This document shows positions 34,601 to 42,001 of a stretch of DNA of 64,000 nucleotides, in pieces. The DNA is from Bemisia tabaci. Taxonomy: Eukaryota > Arthropoda > Insecta > Hemiptera > Aleyrodidae. The DNA is taken from positions 29,480,477 to 29,544,476 of the forward strand of contig NC_092801.1 of NCBI RefSeq assembly GCF_918797505.1, read 5' to 3'. The notes beneath the pieces were generated by a model, which had not been told where the DNA came from, searched no databases, and saw only the letters and a list, made by a program, of their open reading frames with translations. Numbering within the stretch: the first letter of the stretch is position 1; every line of letters begins with the position of its first letter. A program made the translations under genes and the position numbers.

Positions 34601-36633
34601 TTTGACCAACGATATCTTTTTTTGATGGCAGTCAGCTTTTCAAATCCAAAAGCTAGGGCCTTTTACCATCGTTGCCGAGACATGGAGTGGAGGTATAGGG
34701 ATCTTGCTATCAAGACTTCTCACCGACTCAGGCCACGAAGCGTCACTTTTCCTGCTTCAAGGGATCCCTTCTGGATTGTGCTCGATGCTCCCATCACACG
34801 ACCTAAATGAGTTCCTGGTCACAACCCTAATAGGAATTAATGCAGAGGTAAATAGATATCTGTGTACCATTATTTTTTTGTAATACGCGTAGAATAATAA
34901 AGTCAATACCATTGTCATTACGTACACTACACTAAAATTGTAATATACAAGGGACCTCATTAGAGTCTCAATCGGTTGTAAAATAGTGACGCAACTGAAT
35001 ATTTGGAATTGAAATCTTTAATAATTTACCACAATCAGATGCTGGTGGCCATTTTCATAGCTGTAATCATAATTTAGCGAATGTTTAATCAAGTTACACA
35101 ATAAATTGACAATTCCTAAGAAGGTTACTATACTTACGTCTCGGTAAGTTTTCTACTCACGACACCATCTTTAGCCAAACTTGAACATCTTTAAGCAGAA
35201 AGGAACCAAGTCACATCAGTTATTGCCAAATTTAATGGGGCAATCTAACTTTTTACATGAAAACGGTTGTGCGCATTTTTGTGCAAATTTCAGTGAATTT
35301 TCTGCTTAGTGCAAAGCGAATTCCTTAAAAATTTCGGCGGAATCCGCCCAAAAATGATGTTGTAAAAATTAAATTACCCAGTTAAACTTGGGAAAAGCTG
35401 ATGTGGCTTGGTTCCTTTCTGCTGAAGGCGGTCTCTATCACTTAAAATATTGGTTTTCATTGAGGAATGTATCGATCATGCGACAAAAGCTAGATTTATA
35501 GATTCTCGTAGTTTGAGAGGAAATCTGTATGATCCAAGTAAATAATTTCTACTTGGGCACTAATCTTGCTGGGTTTCAGGAAAGAATTTTTTTTAGAAAC
35601 ATGCTCATTCTTGTTTCCTTGTAATGATCATTGTCTATGAAGACACTTCATGCTATGGACGTGTAATTATTTCAATTCCGTCCTTGACAATAATGTTGCA
35701 GACAAACAAACATAGGCTCAACAAATTCGACGAATCGGAATTGTTAGAGAACGCATTTAACCTCTTGACTCCAGACAACAAGAAGTTCTACGCGGTTCGA
35801 GCATTCAAGGCCGTCAAGAAAAGTCTAGAATTCTTGCGTGAATTTGCTGGATCAACGGTTAGATTGAGGAGCAAAATATATTTAATTGAAAATGGAAACT
35901 GCAACCAGCTCACGTCTAAGGAAGTTGAACAGGTAAATTTTGCATTCGTGAAGAAATTTAGATAGTTCATGAGGAATTCAAGGGCCGTCTATTTTTTTTG
36001 TGTGTGTGTCATGACGTCAATTTTTTTTTTACAGATTCTTCTACTAATTTGAGGTCATATCCCTATCTCACCATCTTAAGAGGGGTTTTTCCGATATATT
36101 CCTAGATCCCCCCCTCCCTAAAGTACTCGATGTTATTCACGGATAGTCCCTTTGGTGTCAGGTAACTTGATCCTCAACCAGTCAACGCGACATTTAACCT
36201 TTGTGATTATACCAGCGGGCGAAAAATTTACATCATTCGACCAACTTGGTAATAATCATACGCATCATTAGGACTTGAGTTCCAACTGATTTCGGAACTT
36301 TTTCTGATAAATTATTTGTCTTTTTCGATGCATAAGATAATGTATTATAATATTCGTGTTTAACAGAGTGTTCATCAGCATTCAGTAAGGAGACCGGTTT
36401 TGTGCGTCCGGTTCTTCTTCAGAGGTGCATCTCCAAGAGCTGTGACGTAGAATATCCCCGTCTTATACTTAATTTATACTTACCTGGTATTTTATTTTGT
36501 TTTGTTTTTACAGATGTCCGAAAAAGCCATCGAGGTGATCAAATTGAAGAGCAAAAACTACAGAGAGTTGATAACAGATCCAACCATTGCGACCATAATT
36601 TCAAGAGAAGCTCCCTACTCGTGGAATATATGA
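322..36633 (+). CDS. Gene A: FAS-like multidomain protein, ACP-less, 5' end outside window
   Basis: Spliced gene read from homology to animal type I FAS and from splice sites. Exons: 322-566, 1215-1436, 1559-1659, 2029-2257, 2607-2837, 4051-4240, 5058-5287, 8351-8667, 9179-9317, 9405-9440 (uncertain), 12183-12291, 13296-13592, 14410-14562, 15034-15194, 15735-15911, 16307-16561, 18023-18210, 19148-19382, 19979-20158, 21780-21959, 28654-29033, 29992-30134, 31629-31882, 32556-32796, 32886-32909, 33482-33795, 34632-34847, 35702-35932, 36514-36633 (TGA). All phases agree. The exons give about 1,931 residues; the first part of KS lies upstream of the window. Canonical FAS is about 2,500 residues; the shortfall is in the pseudo-methyltransferase, KR and ACP. 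Only MAT keeps a full set of catalytic residues, so fatty acid synthesis by this protein alone is unlikely (inference). It is the paralogue of gene B on the other strand. An uncharacterised whole-length FAS-like gene is the best call; a recent pseudogene cannot be excluded because of the DH break. Confidence 0.9.
2029..2257 (+). CDS. Gene A exon: KS-MAT linker
   Basis: A 229-nt exon (acceptor AATTTCAG, donor GTAAAT) encoding the linker between KS and MAT. It contains FPQILLLSSRTEDDM, matching the usual start of this subdomain, and RGYIIK near the end, matching the conserved RGY motif before MAT. The gene B exon at 63042-63270 has exactly the same length and phase. The linker helps dock KS on MAT in FAS; no catalytic residue is expected here. 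Confidence 0.88.
2607..8667 (+). CDS. Gene A exons 2607-2837, 4051-4240, 5058-5287, 8351-8667: MAT domain
   Basis: Four exons encode an apparently complete malonyl/acetyl transferase, which loads acyl groups from CoA. The first has PIWWVFSGMGSQW (oxyanion-loop region). The second has the nucleophile elbow GHSVGE and, further on, AAHARGR with the Arg that binds the malonyl carboxylate. The third has TISGP and AYHSRYIQ with the catalytic His. The fourth has NNLLSPVLF and IEIAPHGLLQAILKR. All residues known to be needed by FAS MAT are in place. Identity to the gene B copy is high (14 differences in about 63 codons in the exon with GHSVGE, counted by eye), far above the rest of the protein. The acceptor at 5057 has a weak pyrimidine tract. 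Confidence 0.93.
3424..3705. repeat. Foldback element in gene A intron
   Basis: Inverted arms of about 46 nt: 3424-3470 begins CCTGGATAGACGATCAAATT and 3659-3704 is its reverse complement with few changes. It lies in the 2838-4050 intron of gene A, next to a GC-rich patch (3100-3420) with no recognisable gene. Confidence 0.7.
4299..4443. repeat. Foldback element, family TTGGACTGCATTTTGCAAT
   Basis: A nearly self-complementary 145-nt unit starting TTGGACTGCATTTTGCAAT and ending with its reverse complement. Related copies are at 4565-4690 (partial), 5348-5488, 41479-41623, 51993-52136 and 57684-57952. Members share the inner phrase CCATTAGTTTCCCTATGCA. Confidence 0.8.
4454..4556. repeat. Foldback element, family AAGGGCGTAACTAC
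   Basis: Arms GTTGACATAAGGGCGTAACT and its reverse complement bound about 100 nt. A relative with similar arm design (AAGGCGTACCTG, GATACGCCCTTACG) is at 13052-13160. Confidence 0.7.
5315..5705. repeat. Foldback element, family TGCCGTGCTAAGGAAGAACG, with a second element inside
   Basis: Starts TTGCCGTGCTAAGGAAGAAC and ends CCTCAGCACGGCAG. Other copies are at 12416-12668, 22149-22400 and 41101-41357, each about 250 nt. This copy is longer because a TTGGACTGC foldback (5348-5488) sits inside it. Confidence 0.78.
5732..7849. mobile_element. 2.1-kb TIR element in gene A MAT intron
   Basis: Bounded by TACACGGAAAAAAAAGGTTG at 5732 and its inverted copy ending CCGTGTA at 7849, about 24 bp with one mismatch. 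Inside are palindromes such as GATGGTCGATTCGACCATC (5768-5786). No transposase frame was recognised, so it is probably non-autonomous. It fills most of the 5288-8350 intron. Confidence 0.72.
9179..9440 (+). CDS. Gene A exons 9179-9317 and 9405-9440: post-MAT linker and start of DH (second exon uncertain)
   Basis: The first exon contains LYPPVEYPVP and FVTWEHSETYAIP, the standard FAS segment between MAT and DH. A second exon begins after ACATACAG at 9405. If read on, it encodes NNIFDHVVLPVACTKY, resembling the DH hotdog segment with the catalytic His, but meets TGA at 9510-9512 with no usable GT donor just before it. A consensus donor GTAAGT at 9441 would end the exon after 36 nt, keep frame with the exon at 12183, and splice the His segment out. 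Skipping the exon altogether also keeps frame. The choice cannot be made from sequence alone. Confidence 0.6.
10552..12076. mobile_element. 1.5-kb TIR element packed with CAATATTG motifs
   Basis: Perfect 23-bp terminal inverted repeats at 10552-10574 and 12054-12076 (outer part CCCAATCGGAAATTTGACC). The interior contains dozens of degenerate copies of the palindromic octamer CAATATTG, often preceded by GTCA, on both sides of a GC-rich core at about 11219-11640. No coding frame was recognised. It lies in the DH intron of gene A. Confidence 0.78.
12183..14562 (+). CDS. Gene A exons 12183-12291, 13296-13592, 14410-14562: DH domain remainder
   Basis: The first exon starts VEVWKILGN, corresponding to the helix after the FPATGYL motif of DH. 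The second contains MLYSGKI (VSGKVYQW region). The third has WVVNLDSILK, corresponding to the second hotdog, where active DH has a DxxxQ/H pair: the Asp is present but the Q/H position is Lys. Exon phases (1, 1, 1) match gene B exactly. Dehydratase activity is doubtful given this change and the uncertain His-bearing exon upstream. Confidence 0.82.
12416..12668. repeat. Foldback element, family TGCCGTGCTAAGG
   Basis: Copy of the family described at 5315, starting CTGCCGTGCTAAGGGAGAAC and ending ACGTAGCACGGCAG. It begins 125 nt after a gene A splice donor. Confidence 0.75.
13052..13160. repeat. Foldback element, CCCTCTGAC family
   Basis: Inverted arms CCCTCTGACTTAAAGGCGTA and TACGCCCTTACGTCAGAGG around a short loop, about 110 nt, in the intron before exon 13296-13592. 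Confidence 0.68.
13593..14409. other. Gene A intron, nothing recognised
   Basis: AT-rich intron without a repeat copy or homologous frame that I can identify. The same holds for the introns 14563-15033, 15195-15734, 15912-16306 and 19383-19978. Confidence 0.4.
15034..18210 (+). CDS. Gene A exons 15034-15194, 15735-15911, 16307-16561, 18023-18210: DH end and shortened pseudo-methyltransferase
   Basis: The first exon ends with YLHFVPYGNTSFS, like the FVPY segment that closes DH. The next two (YEFLLACLQLIKEN; VLYEQVFDTKRFGLLKK) match only the flanks of the inactive methyltransferase found in animal FAS; the S-adenosylmethionine-fold core between them is missing, so the region is about half the usual length. 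The fourth exon (VSKNWSSSVEALK, then SVILLFNRP) leads into ER. Splice sites are good (GTAAGT three times). This stretch is structural in animal FAS. The same shortening occurs in gene B, so it predates the duplication. Confidence 0.8.
17080..17940. repeat. Nested foldback: palindromic element inside a larger palindromic element
   Basis: Outer arms at about 17082-17222 and 17797-17940 carry repeated AAAATGTCCAAAA and GTCCAGCAGACAAATAAGTC in inverted order. Between them, 17447-17660 is a second, almost perfect palindrome made of GGTTCGGT/ACCGAA units (arms AAAAAGTTCGGTAAATATGG). The latter has the look of a separate element inserted into the first. No gene. Confidence 0.8.
18211..19147. other. 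Gene A intron, nothing recognised
   Basis: No homologous frame or repeat family member seen in this 0.9-kb intron. Confidence 0.4.
19148..21959 (+). CDS. Gene A exons 19148-19382, 19979-20158, 21780-21959: ER N-terminal part and cofactor-binding loop
   Basis: The first exon has MVINVLVNGQWGTYR, a clear match to the FAS segment before ER. The second has FQWKLQDNVNLEDA and PYAYLM, matching the ER hinge. The segment around LNFRDVMLATGK that normally lies between them is absent. The third encodes the Rossmann strand and turn, KTVLIHSGHNPVGVA, where active FAS has HSGSGGVGQA: two loop glycines are replaced by Asn and Pro. NADPH binding is probably weakened or lost. Phases and lengths (180 and 180 nt for the last two) suit the gene B counterparts. 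Confidence 0.87.
20340..21297. mobile_element. 0.96-kb TIR element in gene A ER intron
   Basis: Ends CCTGGTAAAAATTGGC (20341) and GCCAATTTTTACCAGG (21281-21296) are perfect inverted copies. Subterminal TATAGCCG motifs recur in both halves. A 75-bp palindrome of the TACTTCACGCATTGCGC family (20757-20831) sits in the middle. No transposase seen. Confidence 0.75.
20757..20831. repeat. Near-perfect 75-bp palindrome with core TACTTCACGCATTGCGC
   Basis: Reads GGCGCCTACAAATCTAACAG, then GATACTTCACGCATTGCGC, then the reverse complement back to GGCGCC. Relatives are at about 60800-60880 (also palindromic), 30806-30945 (two half-units in tandem) and 39325-39440 (two half-units in the other orientation). 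Confidence 0.8.
22149..22400. repeat. Foldback element, family TGCCGTGCTAAGG
   Basis: Third copy of the family described at 5315, in the long intron 21960-28653. Confidence 0.75.
22677..23297. repeat. 620-bp long-armed foldback element, copy 1
   Basis: Starts AATGGGCCTGTTGCAAACTT and ends with the inverted copy GCAACAGACCCATT. The arms are long, more than 200 nt each, with few mismatches. A nearly identical copy is at 43042-43660 in gene B. Small frames inside (22997-23185 and its twin 43361-43549) are by-products of the repeat. Confidence 0.85.
24474..27196. mobile_element. 2.7-kb TIR element in gene A intron
   Basis: Perfect 17-bp inverted ends TACACTGTTAGAAATAA at 24474-24490 and 27180-27196. 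Both outer 500-600 bp are rich in GAGTGAA/TTCACTC motifs, typical of subterminal repeats. The middle (about 24960-26590) lacks them and contains a GC-richer promoter-like stretch and an ATG exon at 25286. No transposase recognised. Confidence 0.75.
25286..25439 (+). CDS. Possible first coding exon of an unknown protein, inside a TIR element
   Basis: ATG at 25286 opens 51 codons starting MFGNIFEDGNTGPVPP and including RTEYQGKRKFVVTAAM, ending at CAG followed by a modest donor GTTCGT. Composition is ordinary protein, unlike the flanks. Upstream, 25080-25285 is GC-richer, with TTCAGTG (initiator-like) near 25261. I do not recognise the protein and find no partner exon downstream. It may be a captured host first exon or part of an element gene; it could also be chance. 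Confidence 0.35.
28285..28510. repeat. Foldback element with GATATGGACATTTCCAATTA arms, copy 1
   Basis: Contains inverted GGATGATATGGACATTTCCA arms around repeated TAATTATGGTAGTACCCC units and ends TTTTTTTCCGTGTA. A second copy is at 59085-59337. It lies less than 150 nt upstream of the gene A exon at 28654. Confidence 0.72.
28654..30134 (+). CDS. Gene A exons 28654-29033 and 29992-30134: ER C-terminal part
   Basis: The first exon (380 nt, identical in length to its gene B counterpart) contains GRGADIIVSDLPREEMIASW and CFVNLNEEM, then MSQFLKSVSYF. In active ER the matching stretch reads NSLAEEKLQAS; the lysine proposed as proton donor is Met here, as it is in gene B. The second exon ends YDPEQVYVIL, the strand that leads into the KR cofactor loop. 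The 6.7-kb intron before 28654 is the longest in the gene and holds a 2.7-kb TIR element and two foldback elements. Confidence 0.87.
29060..29316. repeat. Foldback element, GACCGCGTTAAGCAGAAAGG family, copy 1
   Basis: Ends TTGGACCGCGTTAAGCAGAA and its inverted copy; about 257 nt. Related copies are at 35181-35436, 38282-38546 and 48381-48636. It begins only 26 nt after a gene A splice donor. Confidence 0.8.
30458..31265. mobile_element. hAT-like non-autonomous element with 8-bp target duplication
   Basis: Ends CAGGGCCGGATTA and AATCCGGCCCTG, inverted. TCCTGATT directly flanks both sides, an 8-bp target-site duplication as hAT transposons make. The interior has GGGCGGCAAA motifs near both ends, plus two half-units of the TACTTCACGCATTGCGC family (30806-30945). 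No transposase frame, so it was mobilised by another element. Confidence 0.82.
31440..31535 (+). pseudogene. Possible reverse transcriptase fragment
   Basis: The short frame includes KKDAFNCVDHSWVKLHEI, which resembles the AFDxVDHxxL segment of non-LTR retrotransposon reverse transcriptases. It is isolated and only about 30 codons long. Chance resemblance is possible. Confidence 0.25.
31629..32909 (+). CDS. Gene A exons 31629-31882, 32556-32796, 32886-32909: degenerate KR remnant
   Basis: The first exon continues VYVIL from the previous one as SSNLKRSASLIEWLL, where active KR has a GGLGGFG cofactor loop; every loop glycine is gone. It goes on with NVNKIVLAT and ends IFSVAF (normally IFHLAM). 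The second exon aligns only loosely with the KR core; no SxnYxxxN or NYGxAN catalytic motif is present. A 24-nt micro-exon follows (phase 1 to 1, donor GTAAGT), adding YVSQYGS; gene B lacks it. No ACP sequence (DSL phosphopantetheine motif) appears here or before TE, although intron space is short (about 570 nt to the TE exon). Confidence 0.8.
31998..32292. repeat. TIR-like repeat with GTTACGTAAC ends
   Basis: Begins GTGTTACGTAACGCAC, ends TGCGTTACGTAAT, with an internal GCGTTACGTAAC copy. About 295 nt in the intron between two KR exons of gene A. Confidence 0.55.
32926..33460. repeat. Tandem duplication (two units of about 230 nt) next to TE exon
   Basis: Unit 1 (about 32926-33160) and unit 2 (about 33231-33460) share GCGCTCCAGC, TAGTTTTTATAGGAGGATTG and AACGCCTTCAAATGCG in the same order with few differences. 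Unit 2 stops about 20 nt before the TE exon acceptor at 33481. The GGTTCAAATAGTTGTAT end is shared with repeats at 45780-45960 and 50760-50930. Confidence 0.75.
33482..36633 (+). CDS. Gene A exons 33482-33795, 34632-34847, 35702-35932, 36514-36633: TE domain and stop
   Basis: The first exon has PVFLIPAFCETQLRPL, matching the VFxxHPxEGS region of FAS TE. The second has FTIVAETWSGGIG, the nucleophile elbow with Ser kept but the first Gly of GxSxG replaced by Thr. It then has SLFLLQGIP where TE has LFDGSP: the catalytic Asp is Gln. The last exon has KNYRELI where TE has GDHRTLL: the His is Tyr. So two of three triad residues are gone. The protein ends REAPYSWNI followed by TGA. All four exons are phase 0 at their 3' ends. 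AATAAA follows 25 nt after the stop. Confidence 0.88.
33796..34631. other. Gene A TE intron, nothing recognised
   Basis: AT-rich intron between the first two TE exons; no repeat family member or coding homology seen. The last intron, 35933-36513, is likewise empty. Confidence 0.4.
35181..35436. repeat. Foldback element, GACCGCGTTAAGCAGAAAGG family, copy 2
   Basis: Contains TTTAAGCAGAAAGGAACCAA and its inverted copy; more diverged ends than copy 1. In the gene A TE intron. Confidence 0.75.
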
Positions 36634-36657
36634 TGTAACCCTTAGAAATATAACCTT

Positions 36658-36663
36658 AATAAA
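36658..36663 (+). terminator. Gene A polyadenylation signal
   Basis: AATAAA lies 25 nt after the gene A stop codon. A second possible signal (CAATAAAA) lies near 36717. The 3' untranslated region would be very short. Confidence 0.6.
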
Positions 36664-37365
36664 CTTTGAAAAAGATCTTTTTAAACCATTCCTAAGTTTT
36701 TACCGTATGACATTTCAATAAAATTAAAAGAGGAGGGGCCGTAGGCGTAGGATCATAAAGCCATCTAAATGAACAATTTATGGCCTCGTTAAAATCAAAA
36801 GTTAGTCCTCTCACAACTCAAACATGTGTCAAGGATTCACGCGATTTTTTTCAAATTTGCGAGGAAAATCTTGTAATTCAAAGTTGTAATTATCTTCGAC
36901 TTTAATTGCCGAAATAAATAAACTTACACTTTAAATAACGACGCATTTAATGTATTTATTTTCGTGAATTAAAGCTGAGCTTTGAAACATGAATCCCACA
37001 ATATACATAAATAACGTACATTTTCTGTCCTCTATATTTTTTATTTTGAAAAATAAGAAAAACAGAGGGAAATTATGTGTATCGTACAAAGTAGAGTAGC
37101 TTATCCTCTGTATTACACAAATGATTTGATGTTTAAGTGAAATATTTGAAGACATACATTATGTTTATGTACACCTCGTGAGTCTAAATTTTACGTACAA
37201 AAAAAAACAAGAAATATTAGGAAATCCATGAAATCTTTGTACAAAAAATATATTCATGGAAAAATTACAATTCTACTTTATTTATGAGCCAATGGAAAAT
37301 TTGCACGAGAAAATGTGGTTACTTCATATGAAACTACTGGATCAACCAAATACACAGTATTTTTC
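36664..37365. other. Intergenic spacer between convergent genes
   Basis: AT-rich spacer separating the 3' ends of genes A and B. I see no open reading frame with homology and no repeat copy in it. Read-through from either gene would give transcripts antisense to the other. Confidence 0.5.
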
Positions 37366-37371
37366 TTTATT
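37366..37371 (-). terminator. Candidate gene B polyadenylation signal
   Basis: TTTATT on the + strand, that is AATAAA on the - strand, about 410 nt after the gene B stop. Another copy lies at 37277-37282. Which is used cannot be told from sequence. Confidence 0.35.
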
Positions 37372-37781
37372 ATTTTCTGATATGGAAAATTGAAGGAAAA
37401 TCGAATTTAAACAGAGAAAATTTGCCGCTCTTCAACTTCATGTAAAGCTGAGTTTTCTACAAAAACGGGTGCATTTTACAGACTTGATTAACCCGACATA
37501 ACTCGTGCAGTAATTGTTCAACTGAAAAATTGAGAATAATTTTTTGCTGAGTTTACTCAGTAGTGTATATTTAATCCATTTTACTATCAGTGCGGATGAA
37601 GGGAATTCATCAAAGTTTAGCTATTTGCGAATTCTCCATTGTTTCCTGAGAGCGACATTTTGACAATAACATATCATCCTGATGTCTGCTACCTATGCGA
37701 TGCTTATTATAGTCATATTCCAGTCTATTCAGCTCCTAATGAAATCTCTGTGTCTTGTCATTTTATGTTGAGAGTCACACG

Positions 37782-40700
37782 TCACCAAGAAAATGGTGCT
37801 TTCTCTGCAATCAACTTCGCAGTCCGGGGATGTGAAATCATCTCTTTGTGGTTTCCACAGTCGATTTTGACCAGCTGGAAGTTCTTTGACACCTGTTAAA
37901 AACATATGCACGTTTTAACATATTGAACTGAATCATTTGAGTGTAATTGTCCGTGAGTATCCATTGTCAAAAGGTATAAACCGTTTGAGCAGATTAGTGT
38001 TCAAAAAACGTTATGATGTGAGCAATAGTGATTATTCCCTCATAAACTTAACCACGTATGTGATTCTTCGTTGAAATGAAAAGTCGTAACTTTTTATCTG
38101 TATCCGTAAATGTACATTATTTCTTTGAGTATTTTCTATAACAAGTATAAGAGCAAGACCGTTCTCATACTTTTTATTTGCTCATTTATAATTGTTGCGA
38201 ACAACAATACGCACGTTGTTGTACGCACTTCCTCAAAAATTCATGTGGGAGGTGAAAATGTCCTTTTAGAGACAACATGACAACTGAACCGCGTTTAGCA
38301 GAAAGGAACCAAGCCACACCAGCTATTGATACATTTAACCCGAGTAATATAATTTTTTTTTATAAAAGGTCGTTTGTACGGATTTCTTTACAAATTTTAG
38401 GGAATTTGCCTCGTAGTATGCAAAAAATTCACTCAAATGAGTGCACAAATCCGCACAACCATTTTCATGTAAAAAATTAAATTGCTTAGTAAAATTTGGC
38501 AATAGCTGATGTGGTTTGGTTCCGTTCTACTCTAACGCGGTCTAATTAATCCCATAGACCCGAATCGAGATCTGTAGGAATTTACTTTCATAAAAGCACC
38601 TATATTTATGGGGAAATCAAAAGTAGGCATGTGTCATTCTCAAAATATACACCCAAAAAAATTATTTCGGTTTGATTCGCACTATTTATGACCCTTGCCT
38701 GTAACTTCGAAAACTGTGGATTTTTCACAATGAGAAACCCCACACGAGGAAAAAATAATATTTGAGCCTACAGTGCTCATAATGGAGTCCTGGAAGTACC
38801 TACTTTTCTAGTCGCAGTTACAATGTTACCTTTGCAATCATCGCCGGATCCAGCAAATTGGCAACATTATAGTTTCTCCATGTAAACCTACGGAAATGTA
38901 TCGATTCTTGGAGAGGCCAGGTGCTCTGATAAGAATCGAGTATTTAGCATACGTTTAAATGGAGGCAATCCAGTGTTGCCAAATTGCTGGATCCACCTCT
39001 GTTTGGAGTAACAATTCATTCGGTCTCCATAATTGGACGCATCTCTGTCAAACGGAACTATGTGTATTATGACGTGAGCTTTCTTACGCATATACTTTTA
39101 TGAGTCTCAGGGCTCATATCTTGATGCACATAGCTCCGTTTGGTAGAAATACGTTCAATTATGCCTCATTGTTTTCGGAGCTGAATTAATGTCCTTCTAT
39201 CCCAGGATCGCAGGCTCGCGGTGCGCACGGGTCGGAATTTCGGAAATGGTCTACACTGCGAACGGTAGGTCCAACTCCGAGCAATCACGAATATTCAACG
39301 ATTGAAGCCGTGAAGCGTGCAAGGTAGTGTACGCGCAATGCGTGAAGTATTCATGCAGTCTTGTAGGCGCTGATATGCGCTAAGCGCGTACGGTGGAATA
39401 CGCGCAATGCGTGAAGTATTCATACAGTCTTGTAGGCGCTAATATGAGTTTCACAACGACAACACTGTGCTTGGCGCGATTTCTCTATCTTGCGGAGTCA
39501 GCGCTATATTTCTCGCTGAAACAATGAGGTTTATGCACATTCTGCGTGGGTTATTTTCATGTAGAATGGTTAAAAAATAAAATAAAAATTTGATTTGTAA
39601 ATAAAAATTGGGGCATAAATTTCACCATGATCAACAATTTTTCGTTTTTCTATGAATATGCCAAGGAAACAAAAGTAAAGGTAGTGAAAACTTCCATCCA
39701 ATCAAAAAAAAATCGCGTAGCTTTATAATATCTGTCTCTGTATGCACAATCTTTTTCTTCTTTAACTTGACGGATAATAATCTTACTATTGTGTATAAGG
39801 TTGGATAAATTATTAGCTACAAACATACCTCTTCAACTTCATCAGATGTCAGCTTGCAGATCTGGCTTACTTCCATAAGAACTAAAGCACTCTGTAAAGA
39901 AATCTTCCGATTTGAGAGACTCTTTACGAGTTCTAAATTCCGTTCAATAGTTTGTAACGCCCGTGTGACAAAACTTCTGTTGAATTTATTCGATATCAGT
40001 TGCATTGCTGTTTCAATCCCTCTAGTACCATTGAGATCTTTGGTTTTGCTCGGAGTATCCTGAATGGAAAAAAAGAAAGTGCAAAACTCCATAAATTTCA
40101 TAATATTGAATTAATTACTGTGAAATGATTGTGACATAATAGGCATTTGTGTGTGAGGGTGTGTGTGTGTTTGTTTTTTGAAAAAATCAGTTTCACAGTG
40201 GAGAGATTGCGTGCAAATTTTTGATTGCTTCATCTAAAAGTGCCTAAAGAGCTGATTTTTCAGTAATTTTTATAATATTTTTCTGATAAAGAAAATAGTA
40301 CGAAAATATATTCAAAAGTGAAAAATTGTACCGCCTAATGACGTCATCTGGCGGCATTTCCCATTTAAACGGATATATTTTAGCAGATTAGGTTATTTTG
40401 TCATATCTCCTCCAATAATTATTCAATTTATAAATCACGGGTATCCTCGTGTTCAGTTCACTCGAGAGTTTCCACTGAAACTCGCAATTTACCAAATTTT
40501 AGACAAATATTCTCCATGACGAAATGAGAAAACAATTGGTCATAAAAATTACGACAATGTACTCACTTTTTCAATTAGTTCTAACAAAACCTCCAACAGG
40601 CAATCAGCTATAGATTTCTCTTGAGGTAACAGAGAATACATCTTTCTCGGAAATCCTTGTAACAAAAAGAGGGATACTTCACGGTCGAAATCAGACAGAA

Positions 40701-42001
40701 GATTTGCGAGGAGCATCGCTACTCCTCCACTCCACGTCTCTGCCACTATCGTGTAAGGTCCTTTCGTTTGGATTTTCGTCATAGACTGCGAGAAAAGCAG
40801 AAATAAACCATAATAAGATGGTAGTACTGCACTAAGTATTTGAACAGATAAGAGTCAGAAAGATTAAATTGCATTGCAACTTGCAGAATTTCACATAAAA
40901 ACTGTACTTGTTTACTTGAGAATGGCTCAACATATTTTGAACTTGTTTGTAAATTTTAGTCAAGATTTTTTTCAAAAATTTGCTGAAATAAGTACGAGTA
41001 TGAAACATGTACCCATTTACGAGTTAAGTTATAATCCTCAGGTGAAAGTTTCCAACATCGGAATACAATCAAAGTGAGGTTGTGACTTTACTATACTACA
41101 CTGCCGTGCTAAGGAAAAACGCTTTATGAGGCCCCAGAGGTTGCCAAATTTCTCTTTGTAAAGCTTTTATTCTTGAAGGAAGTTATGCACGTTATGCCTT
41201 AAAATGTCCCTGTACTCCGAATTAAATTCTGAATAAAATCCTGTAAGGGATTGGAACACACAATTTTCAAAATTATTTCTGAAAATGCGTCTTTTATTGA
41301 AAGAGATTTGGCGGCACCTAAGGGCAAATACGGAATCCTTCCTTCGCATGGTAGCACAGTTTACCACTAGAAAAAGTGCTTTTTATAATATTTTTGAAAT
41401 GTAGCTCGAAATAAACGCTTTTGGTCCCCGTATTTGAAGTTTCTTACTCTCTGAGGAGTCAAAGTCTACTGTATCCATAATTGGATCGCATTTTGCAATA
41501 AGGAACCACTATTTCTGGCTCATTTTAAGAACAACAGATACGCCATTAGTTTCCCTATGCAGGTAGGTGCTTTTACGGAAGAGACAGAGATAGTGGTTCC
41601 TTATTGCAAAATGTAATCCAATTCATGCTAAACTAAATTCACAATTCAAAGTGAATCTTATATTATGAAATATTAAAACAATTCCCTAACCGAGAAAAGA
41701 TGCTCTGCAATTTGTTGTGGTGAATTTGCTTCCGGACGTGTGTGAGCACTGTAGCAGGGGTACATGAATTTGGAAAGTAGCGGTCTCAGCTGCGTTTCAC
41801 AAAAAGCCGGGATGATGAACACAGGAAGGACATCTCCATGTTTGTATGGCATGTTGGTCGCTAAGGATGTAGTTTGTATGAATGTAGCAGGAATCTGCGA
41901 GCTCAATCTGGAGTCCCAGTGACTTAAAGATTCTCCTATTTCTTCTAATTCTTGTAAGGAAGAGGGTAGATAGTCTGTCATCGACTCTTTCACACCGACG
42001 A
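37782..42001 (-). CDS. Gene B exons 42001-41691, 40785-40567, 40059-39829, 37892-37782: TE domain and stop
   Basis: The first exon has MTDYLPSSLQELEEIG and PVFIIPAFCETQLRPLLSK, close to gene A. The second has YTIVAETWSGGVAM (Ser kept, first Gly of GxSxG replaced) and SLFLLQGFP (catalytic Asp is Gln). The last exon begins after TTTTTAACAG; it encodes QLVKIDCGNHKEMI, where TE has EGDHRTLL, so the His is kept here. It ends EKAPFSW followed by TGA, like REAPYSW in gene A. This exon is short, and its antisense reading frame (37639-37899, + strand) hides it. Confidence 0.87.

Noticed and set aside
322..36633. Polyketide synthase or bacterial biosynthetic cluster
   Set aside because: About 28 spliceosomal introns, animal FAS domain order and FAS-type linkers exclude a bacterial cluster; MAT and TE match animal FAS best.
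37639..37899. 86-codon + strand frame
   Set aside because: It lies opposite the terminal exon of gene B, which has homology, an acceptor and a stop matching gene A.
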